From Carnobacterium_A sp047553015 (lineage in GTDB: Bacteria; Bacillota; Bacilli; Lactobacillales; Carnobacteriaceae), in contig NZ_CP180212.1 in the NCBI RefSeq assembly GCF_047553015.1, positions 1,860,001 through 1,924,000 of the forward strand: a DNA stretch of 64,000 nt, in the 5' to 3' direction. The notes under the pieces are model-generated. The model saw nothing but the letters and a program-made list of their open reading frames with translations, had not been told where the DNA came from and ran no database searches. Shown piece after piece: positions 25,051 to 31,622 of this stretch (position 1 is the first letter of the stretch; every line of letters starts with the position of its first letter). The position numbers were made by a program, and so were the translations under genes.

Positions 25051-25677
25051 TTAGAGTGATTTTTCAATTTCCTCATAGATATCGTCTGCTATCTTGATAC
25101 CTTCTGCTAAAATAGCTTTTCCTCTAGTTGTGTACTCGTTTTTAAATGCTTCATCTTTTACACCACTCAAGTTAATACAAACATTTAACCATGCACCACA
25201 TAAGCCTGCTTTCATCGTTAATGCTGCTACGCCTAAATCACTAGCTGCGTTCGTATTTGATTTACCAACTGCTTTAGCTGTTAAGTGAATTCCTTCTAAA
25301 ATAAATTCCATTGTTTCAAAAGGAATCTCTGTTGCATATTTTAAAGCTGTCTGCATCGCTTCACGACGCTTTTGCTTGTCTTCATCTGTTTGTTTTGGTA
25401 AGTCGAATACCGCGGATACTTGGTTAAATGCTTCAGTGTCTCGATCAATACATTCTAATAGATTTGTGTTAACAACTTTCATTTCTTCAAGAACATGTTC
25501 CATTTCATCATTATACTCTGCATACTTTGGTTTGCCAATTGTTAATTCTGCTACCATACGAGTTAGTGCTGCTCCAACGCCTGCTACTAATGCAGATGCT
25601 GAGCCACCTCCTGGAGCTGGTTCATTTGATCCTAATTTTCCAATAAATTCTGTAATGGTTAAGTCGACAAGTTGCAT
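25051..25677 (-). CDS. fchA: formimino-THF cyclodeaminase / methenyl-THF cyclohydrolase (FchA family)
   Basis: The 208-aa all-helical FTCD_C-domain protein has the APGGGSASALVAGVGAAL folate-binding loop (22-39) and the later VGKSNTNAASDLGVAAL block. It corresponds to the C-terminal half of mammalian FTCD, or to clostridial FchA. It removes ammonia from 5-formimino-THF to give methenyl-THF. The FolD of this operon lacks the cyclohydrolase Lys, so FchA may also convert methenyl-THF to 10-formyl-THF. Position between fhs and a TauE-type permease gene supports this. Confidence 0.92.
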   Translation of the reverse strand: MQLVDLTITEFIGKLGSNEPAPGGGSASALVAGVGAALTRMVAELTIGKPKYAEYNDEMEHVLEEMKVVNTNLLECIDRDTEAFNQVSAVFDLPKQTDEDKQKRREAMQTALKYATEIPFETMEFILEGIHLTAKAVGKSNTNAASDLGVAALTMKAGLCGAWLNVCINLSGVKDEAFKNEYTTRGKAILAEGIKIADDIYEEIEKSL

Positions 25678-25728
25678 GATAATCCTCCTATAGTTTGTTT
25701 TTATTTTTAGCTTATTTATTTATCGTTT

Positions 25729-26643
25729 TTATTCTGTTGCACTAGCTTCTTGATTTTTTGAATTAGCTTTCTCTTTCATGTTCTTACTAGCTGATCTAAA
25801 CATCATAAGAGCTGTATAGATAACAACAACGAATACTAATATTTTCAAGACGTTAATAGGCAATGATTTCACAATAAAGGCGGCTACTAAGACACCTAGC
25901 ACTCCAAAGATACTATAAGCTAGTGAAGCTTTACGGTGATACATACCTTCTTTAATAAATTTAGCAGAAGCAACTGGCTGCAAGAATGCTGTTGAACCCA
26001 TCATTAGTGGGAAAGCAACTAATGGAGATAACCCGATAGCGAATGCTAAAGCCATAATTGGTGCGTACATACCTATACCAACACAGTTTGTAATTCCTAA
26101 GATAAAACAAACTGTACAGCCAATAACTAATTTAATGCCTCTTAATCCAATTGCAGCTCCTCCCATTGGGAAGATATTTAAGAATCCAGCTAGCATTAAA
26201 AAGGCTACAATGACTAGAGCAACACCCATGGCAAATTGAATTTTTACTTCAGGTAATTTTGAAACAATACTTGCCCCAAAATAAGCACCTAACATTGAAA
26301 AACCAATCATTAGAACTAACGTTAAGATATCTACTTTAACAAGCGTCATGAATATAAGTGCTTCCATTACAACTGAAGTGGTTGTTGCAACGTTTAGTGT
26401 TCCTGGTATCATCTTATCAGGCATCAACTTGCCAATTTTGAAAACAGATGTTGATGTTGCAAAACTACCAATACCTAATGTATCAAAAAAGTTTGCGATA
26501 AATCCTAGTACAGAAAAAGTAACAAAGTTGCTTCCTTCTTCTAGTTTGCCTTCTTTTTTAGCTTGTCTGTAATCCTGGATAAAAATGATTAAAAAGTAAA
26601 TGGTTAAAAGAACCAATAAGCCCAGTATAATTTTTATTTCCAT
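25729..26643 (-). CDS. TauE/SafE (TSUP) family anion permease
   Basis: The 304-aa membrane protein has about eight spans in two repeats, with conserved segments FSVLGFIANFFDTLGIGSFATSTS in the first half and GITNCVGIGMYAPIMAL in the second. TSUP proteins carry sulfite, sulfonates or organic anions. Placement between ftcD and fchA suggests uptake of a formimino amino acid or efflux of a product, but this is inference. A terminator-like hairpin separates it from ftcD. The tail is Lys-rich and hydrophilic. Confidence 0.85.
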   Translation of the reverse strand: MEIKIILGLLVLLTIYFLIIFIQDYRQAKKEGKLEEGSNFVTFSVLGFIANFFDTLGIGSFATSTSVFKIGKLMPDKMIPGTLNVATTTSVVMEALIFMTLVKVDILTLVLMIGFSMLGAYFGASIVSKLPEVKIQFAMGVALVIVAFLMLAGFLNIFPMGGAAIGLRGIKLVIGCTVCFILGITNCVGIGMYAPIMALAFAIGLSPLVAFPLMMGSTAFLQPVASAKFIKEGMYHRKASLAYSIFGVLGVLVAAFIVKSLPINVLKILVFVVVIYTALMMFRSASKNMKEKANSKNQEASATE

Positions 26644-26681
26644 TGTCTTCGTTCCTCTCTAAGAAGAGTATTTTTTAAAAA

Positions 26682-26716
26682 TAAAGGGCGGATAGTTTTA
26701 TTACCGCCCTTTTGAG
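26682..26716 (-). terminator. hairpin terminator between ftcD and the TauE/SafE gene
   Basis: On the minus strand AAGGGCGG pairs with CCGCCCTT around an AT-rich loop and TATTTTT follows. It is a good intrinsic terminator inside the cluster, so downstream genes are either reduced or have another promoter. Confidence 0.8.
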
Positions 26717-26721
26717 GATAT

Positions 26722-27699
26722 TTAGTCTAAGTGGTATTCAATAATTGATTCTTTTTTGAAACCTTCTAAGCCCATTTTATCTTCTAACACTTTGATCATA
26801 CCGTCGTAATCTTTGCCATCAAACTCATGACCATAGTGTTGAGCTGCTTCTGCAATATACTTTAATTTAACCGGTCCAACTAAACCAGTGCTGATTACTT
26901 TTGTTCCATCTTTTTCAGCTTCAACATTTACCCATTCACTCAACATAGCCAATGGTGTTTCACTAGCATCAAATACATTCATTGAGACAGCTGTTCCTGG
27001 ATGTCCTTCATCTTTGAAGCCAACACTCTTGATAGAAGCCCAGCCATGTTCAGCACTCTTCACTCGTTTAGCAATTTTCTTAGAAATACTAACATCTTCT
27101 GACTCCACGTAGACGTTATAGGCTGTTAATCCTTCAAGATCTGAACTAACCGTACATGCGCCCATCTTAGCATCTAATTCTCCGTTAACACTTAAATCTG
27201 GTTTTCTTTCGTCATATTTTTCATTTTCTTTGTCTTCTAAAATAGCTTTCAACCCTTCATATTGTCCACGGCGAATGTTTGTATTTGATTTTTTATATTC
27301 AGTTCGTGCATTTTGACCAGAAAAATAAACAGGAACGCCGAAATGATCATGTAAGGACTGGCCTAATTTTTCTGCTAGTTCAGTTGTTTCTTCTACTGTC
27401 ATTTCTCCTAATGGGAAGACTGGCATTGTATCTAGTGCACCAATACGAGGATGGTCGCCTTTTTGAGTTTCCATATTAATAAATTTATATAATTGCTCAG
27501 CTAATTTTAACATAGACTCTTCACAATATTCTGGATCACAGATATACGTTAACACAGTTCTATTGAAGTTTGCTTCTGGCTCAACAGCTACAATTTTGAC
27601 AGTTGGTACGTTTTTAACTGCTTCTACTGCTGCGTTGATTCCTTCCATATTTTTACCATCACTAAAGTTTGGGACACACAATACATGTTTCTTACTCAT
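26722..27699 (-). CDS. ftcD: glutamate formimidoyltransferase
   Basis: The 325-aa protein is the transferase half only (no fused cyclodeaminase). It starts VLCVPNFSDGKN, followed by the D-x-NRTVLTY region, and contains the DHPRIGALDTMPVFPL block with the catalytic His near 82. It moves the formimino group of N-formiminoglutamate to THF, giving 5-formimino-THF and glutamate. Related enzymes use formiminoglycine. No histidine-degradation (hut) gene is in the window, so the source of substrate is open. Confidence 0.93.
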   Translation of the reverse strand: MSKKHVLCVPNFSDGKNMEGINAAVEAVKNVPTVKIVAVEPEANFNRTVLTYICDPEYCEESMLKLAEQLYKFINMETQKGDHPRIGALDTMPVFPLGEMTVEETTELAEKLGQSLHDHFGVPVYFSGQNARTEYKKSNTNIRRGQYEGLKAILEDKENEKYDERKPDLSVNGELDAKMGACTVSSDLEGLTAYNVYVESEDVSISKKIAKRVKSAEHGWASIKSVGFKDEGHPGTAVSMNVFDASETPLAMLSEWVNVEAEKDGTKVISTGLVGPVKLKYIAEAAQHYGHEFDGKDYDGMIKVLEDKMGLEGFKKESIIEYHLD

Positions 27700-27756
27700 T
27701 ATTATTTCCTCCTAAAGTTCTATTTTTTTACTGCCCTAACTATATAATGTAAGCGT

Positions 27757-29118
27757 CTACAAAACGTCTATTGCTAATTGTTTTATCTTTTTTTCTATAG
27801 ACACGATTGGCGTTTCAATTAGTTTTTTACGCACATCAGAAATAAAGTACAATGATCCAGTAATCACTAAAGCTTCGTCTGCCTTCATTCCAACTACTAT
27901 ATGTGTCATCGCTTCTTGCCAATCAGAGTAAACTCGATGGGTTAAACCAGATAAAGTCACTAGTTCGCCAACAGAGCAAGCCTTATCATTTTGGAAAGAA
28001 GTCAAAATAAGTTCACTATTTGGGATATCTTCTAGAATACTAATCATGCCTAGACTATCTTTCGTATCAATTGCTGCAAAAAGTATGTTTATTCTTTTTA
28101 TATCAACATTAGTTTCAATCACTGTTGAGTGAATAGTCTCTTTTAATTTTTGAACAGCTGGAACATTATGTGCTCCATCTATAATAATGAGTGGATTGTC
28201 TGATATCGTTTCCATTCTTCCTGCAATAAACGCTCTTTCTAGCCCTTCTTGAATAAGTTCCTTAGTGTACGTTAATTTCTCTTGAATCATATAAACCTGG
28301 AAAAGTTGAATAGCAAGAGCTGCGTTATCTACTTGATGTCTTCCCATTAGAGGGGTATGAAGCGAATCTAATGAAGCTAGTTGATTTCTAAAAATAAAAT
28401 CACCAAAATGATTCTCTCCTTGAACATGGTACTCCTCATTCAACCGATAAAGAATCGCTTTTTTTTCTTTTGCGATTTTTTGAATAACAGTCATCGCTGC
28501 TGGAGAAATATTACCAGTTACGACAGGGCAATTTTTTTTTATAATTCCTGCTTTTTGTCTAGCAATTTCTTCTACTGTATTTCCTAAAATATCTATATGA
28601 TCTAACCCAATCGTTGTTATACCGGAGACGACAGGTGTATGAATGACATTCGTACAATCCAATAAGCCTCCTAAACCAACTTCAATCACTGCTACTTCTA
28701 CATTTTCTGTTAAAAAGTAATCAAACATCATCGCCGTAATCACTTCAAACTCGGTTATACCTTGTAACTCTGTTGTTGTTTCATCCATTCTCTGAACAAT
28801 TGGTTGAACTTTGTTGACTAGTTGAATCAACTCTTCATTTGAAATAGGTTTACCATTAATACTAATGCGTTCATTAAATACCACAATATATGGGGAAGTA
28901 TACGTTCCTACTTTCATTTTTTTAGCTAAAAATAATTCTTGTAAATACGTTACAGTTGATCCTTTTCCATTTGTACCTGCAACATGAATTATTTTCAATT
29001 GATCTTGCGGATTACCTAGTTGCTTCAATAAATAGCTTACGCGTGATAGACCAGGTCGAACACCAAAATGAGTACGTCCATGAATCCAATCCAGGGCTTC
29101 AGTATATGTCTCTACCAT
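27757..29118 (-). CDS. folC: bifunctional folylpolyglutamate synthase / dihydrofolate synthase
   Basis: The 453-aa ligase adds glutamate to folates. HVAGTNGKGSTVTYL (45-59) is the P-loop, SPYIVVFNERI the omega-loop region, and DGAHN begins the C-terminal domain. Polyglutamylation holds folates in the cell. In this operon it would enlarge the cofactor pool together with the FolT carrier next door. It lies 43 bases after folT. Confidence 0.92.
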   Translation of the reverse strand: MVETYTEALDWIHGRTHFGVRPGLSRVSYLLKQLGNPQDQLKIIHVAGTNGKGSTVTYLQELFLAKKMKVGTYTSPYIVVFNERISINGKPISNEELIQLVNKVQPIVQRMDETTTELQGITEFEVITAMMFDYFLTENVEVAVIEVGLGGLLDCTNVIHTPVVSGITTIGLDHIDILGNTVEEIARQKAGIIKKNCPVVTGNISPAAMTVIQKIAKEKKAILYRLNEEYHVQGENHFGDFIFRNQLASLDSLHTPLMGRHQVDNAALAIQLFQVYMIQEKLTYTKELIQEGLERAFIAGRMETISDNPLIIIDGAHNVPAVQKLKETIHSTVIETNVDIKRINILFAAIDTKDSLGMISILEDIPNSELILTSFQNDKACSVGELVTLSGLTHRVYSDWQEAMTHIVVGMKADEALVITGSLYFISDVRKKLIETPIVSIEKKIKQLAIDVL

Positions 29119-29160
29119 TTTCTTTCTCTCCTTTTTATCCAGTTGTTTGCGATGAACGAA

Positions 29161-29700
29161 TTATCTGTTCTTTTTACCAAAAAATTGATGAACAAAAGTT
29201 AAGTTTGAATACAATAGCCCTACATTAATTGGATAAAGAATCATGGTTTTAATCACACGTGGAATAGCAAATAGATTGGTTTGATACATGATATTTAACC
29301 AGATAGGTGTTAAAATCAAACTAACGATAATATCGACAACCAATACGGTGATCGCGACACGTTTAAGGGTAACAGGCTTCTTATACAAAAAGATTCCGTA
29401 AATTGCAGCGGCTATTCCCATATTTAATGTAAATCCTGGAAAGAAAAAGCCGTTTGGTCTCAAGAAAAAGCCAAGAATATCGGCAAATATCGCTGCGCCG
29501 CCTGCACGCATGGGCCCGAACAGATAAGCCATTATAGCTATAGGTAAAAATGCAAAGCCTATTTCTATGGTTGTTCCGATTGGAATAGTTAATTGATTCA
29601 AGACAATGTTTAAAGCAATGAACATAGCGGTCATCGTTAATTTTTGTGTAGAAGAATATGGTTTCTCATTTTGTTTGATTAACTCTTTTTGCGTGATCAT
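29161..29700 (-). CDS. folT: folate-specific ECF transporter S component
   Basis: The 179-aa membrane protein has six spans. The N-terminal segment contains the TAMFIALNIVLNQLTIPIG stretch, where S components contact the ECF module, and FLPIAIMAYLFGPMRAG follows. It resembles FolT, the folate-binding unit that works with a shared EcfAA'T complex encoded elsewhere. The neighbouring folC and folate enzymes support folate as ligand. No THF riboswitch was seen in the short upstream spacer. Confidence 0.88.
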   Translation of the reverse strand: MITQKELIKQNEKPYSSTQKLTMTAMFIALNIVLNQLTIPIGTTIEIGFAFLPIAIMAYLFGPMRAGGAAIFADILGFFLRPNGFFFPGFTLNMGIAAAIYGIFLYKKPVTLKRVAITVLVVDIIVSLILTPIWLNIMYQTNLFAIPRVIKTMILYPINVGLLYSNLTFVHQFFGKKNR

Positions 29701-29785
29701 GATGCTACCCCTTTTCGTTAGTTAATTTTTTAGTTTATTTTTCTAATTTAGAAGATAAAACGGATTGAACGGCTAACTCTTTTGA

Positions 29786-30574
29786 CTACCTTTTTTCTTT
29801 AACTTTTGCTGTTTTTTTCATGTACGCTATTGAATAGAACAAGCTAACAAAAACACTTCCACCTACAGCATTCCCTAAAAATACAGGAATAATATTTCGA
29901 ATAAACTCAATCCATGATAGCGAGCCAGCAAAAATAGCTGCTGGAATAATAAAGAAATTAGCTACAACGTGTTGAAAACCAATTAAAACGAAAACCATTA
30001 CAGGAAACCAGATAGCCAAAATTTTACCGGAAAAACTTTTCGTTCCATAACACAACCAAACAGACATCCCAACCAACCAATTGCAGCCTATTCCCGAAAC
30101 AAATGCTACAAAAAATGAATCTCCGACTTTAGCTTGTGCCACGGCAATGGTTTTTTCTAAGACAACTCCCTCTGTCAAACCAAGTATATGACCGAAAAAG
30201 TAAGCGACAAAAAGGGCACCACATAAATTAAAAAAGGCTACAATTCCCCAGTTCTTTATCATATCGAAAAAAGAAATTTTTTTATTGATGTAAGCCATAC
30301 TTACAACCATCATATTACCCGTTAGTAACTCTCCTCCTCCTAATAAGATAAGAATCAGACCTATTGGAAAGACTGAAGCTCCGATAAAGGTACTCAACCC
30401 GCCCCATTCAGCTGGCATTGTACCTGTAATACGGATATACGCTAAGTAACCGATAGAAATAAAGGCCCCTCCTACAAAGGCTAATAAACTTTCTTTTCCT
30501 ACTGGTGTTTTTGTTTTAGCTAGTCCCTTATCTATCGTTATCTGTGCAATTTCTTGCGGATTAAAATCACTCAT
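29786..30574 (-). CDS. focA: formate/nitrite transporter family channel
   Basis: The 262-aa protein is a FocA/NirC-type pentameric channel with six spans. A GELLTGNMM block near 80-90 and the GCNWLVGMSVWL segment near 158-169 match the family, where the conserved His and Thr gate formate. In the context of Fhs it would release formate formed from 10-formyl-THF. Nitrite or hydrosulfide cannot be excluded from sequence alone. Confidence 0.88.
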   Translation of the reverse strand: MSDFNPQEIAQITIDKGLAKTKTPVGKESLLAFVGGAFISIGYLAYIRITGTMPAEWGGLSTFIGASVFPIGLILILLGGGELLTGNMMVVSMAYINKKISFFDMIKNWGIVAFFNLCGALFVAYFFGHILGLTEGVVLEKTIAVAQAKVGDSFFVAFVSGIGCNWLVGMSVWLCYGTKSFSGKILAIWFPVMVFVLIGFQHVVANFFIIPAAIFAGSLSWIEFIRNIIPVFLGNAVGGSVFVSLFYSIAYMKKTAKVKEKR

Positions 30575-30601
30575 TTTTTTGTTTCCTCCTTTTTTATCCA
30601 G

Positions 30602-31465
30602 TCATACTACTTGTTTATTGCTTTCATTTAACGCAGTAGATAAGACATTTCTTGCTAGCACGGTTGTCGTTATTAATCCTATTCCCCCAGGTACTGGTGT
30701 GATATAACTGCATTGCTCTTTGACGTCATCAAAACAAACATCTCCACTGACATTGCCTTTTGCATCTACAGAGATACCCACGTCAATCACAACACATCCT
30801 TTAGGAACATATTCTTTTTTAATTAACCCTTTTTTACCAGTAGCAGAAATGATCACATCTGCTTCTAAGCAACTTTTTTTCAAATCTTTTGTATAGATGT
30901 TAGCAGTTGTTACTGTTGCTCCTCGATTTAATAATAAGACAGTCAACGGCTTTCCTACCGCTGCACTCTGTCCTATCACTAGTACTCTCTGTCCGACTAG
31001 TTTTATTTGATAATAAGAAAGCATTTCTAAGACGGCGATTGGTGTACAAGGAAGATGCGAGGAGTTGTTTTCAAGAATACTATTCCCTAAGTTATAAGGC
31101 GTCATCCCGTCGCTATCTTTAGTTGGATCAAGGCATTTGCCAATCAAGTATTCATCTAATTGTTCTGGCAATGGTCGTAAAATTAAGATGCCATGAATTC
31201 GATTGTCTTCGTTTTTCTTTTTAATTTCCATGACTAACTTATCCTGCGAAACTTCCTCAGGATAAGCTGAGACCAAACAACGAATCTCTATTTTTTTAAA
31301 CATTTTTTTTATTGCTGTTTCATATGCAAGTGCGTCTTTTTTTTTGCCAACTCTAATGATTTCTACTGTCGGTCTAATCCTTCTTATTCTCAAACTATCT
31401 CGATCAGCTAGCATCGCTTTTAATAATGAGGTTGAAACAACTTCTCCATCCATAATGATAGCCAT
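30602..31465 (-). CDS. folD: methylene-THF dehydrogenase FolD, atypical: cyclohydrolase Lys and Gln replaced
   Basis: The 287-aa protein aligns with E. coli FolD without gaps across the active site. After VG and seven residues comes the conserved Tyr48, but four positions later, where the catalytic Lys (E. coli Lys54) belongs, there is Ile52 (YETAIKK). The VQLPLP motif reads ILRPLP, so the partner Gln is Leu. KDSDG keeps the Asp, and the Rossmann part (VIGQSAAVGKP, TPVPGGIG) is complete. Dehydrogenase activity may remain, but cyclohydrolase activity is doubtful. This gene is first after the regulator and has its own leader. Confidence 0.87.
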   Translation of the reverse strand: MAIIMDGEVVSTSLLKAMLADRDSLRIRRIRPTVEIIRVGKKKDALAYETAIKKMFKKIEIRCLVSAYPEEVSQDKLVMEIKKKNEDNRIHGILILRPLPEQLDEYLIGKCLDPTKDSDGMTPYNLGNSILENNSSHLPCTPIAVLEMLSYYQIKLVGQRVLVIGQSAAVGKPLTVLLLNRGATVTTANIYTKDLKKSCLEADVIISATGKKGLIKKEYVPKGCVVIDVGISVDAKGNVSGDVCFDDVKEQCSYITPVPGGIGLITTTVLARNVLSTALNESNKQVV

Positions 31466-31560
31466 TCTATCTACCTGCTTTCATTGATTCATTTGTTGCC
31501 CTCATTCTATCCATGAAGCATCTAAAAAACGTCAAAAGATAGCGTATTCATTTTATTATT
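31466..31560 (-). promoter_or_regulatory. leader and putative activator-dependent promoter of the folD-to-fhs operon
   Basis: After the regulator's terminator, the minus strand has TTGACG and, 20 bases on, TAGAAT. The spacing is longer than the usual 17, as in promoters that need an activator. The BTAD regulator next door is the natural candidate. No riboswitch motif was found. Confidence 0.35.
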
Positions 31561-31566
31561 CTGCAA

Positions 31567-31606
31567 AATAAAAAAGAATCAGGGACAATAGCCTGATTCT
31601 TTCTTA
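31567..31606. terminator. terminator between the BTAD regulator gene and folD
   Basis: AAAGAATCAGG and CCTGATTCTTT form an 11-bp stem around a short AT-rich loop, with T-runs on both sides. The regulator is thus transcribed separately from the enzyme operon. Confidence 0.85.
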
Positions 31607-31622
31607 TAAAAAATTTTAAAAT

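Noticed and set aside
29701..29785. THF riboswitch upstream of folT
   Set aside because: The spacer is only about 85 bases and lacks the conserved core and pseudoknot-forming pairs. None was seen before folD or fhs either.
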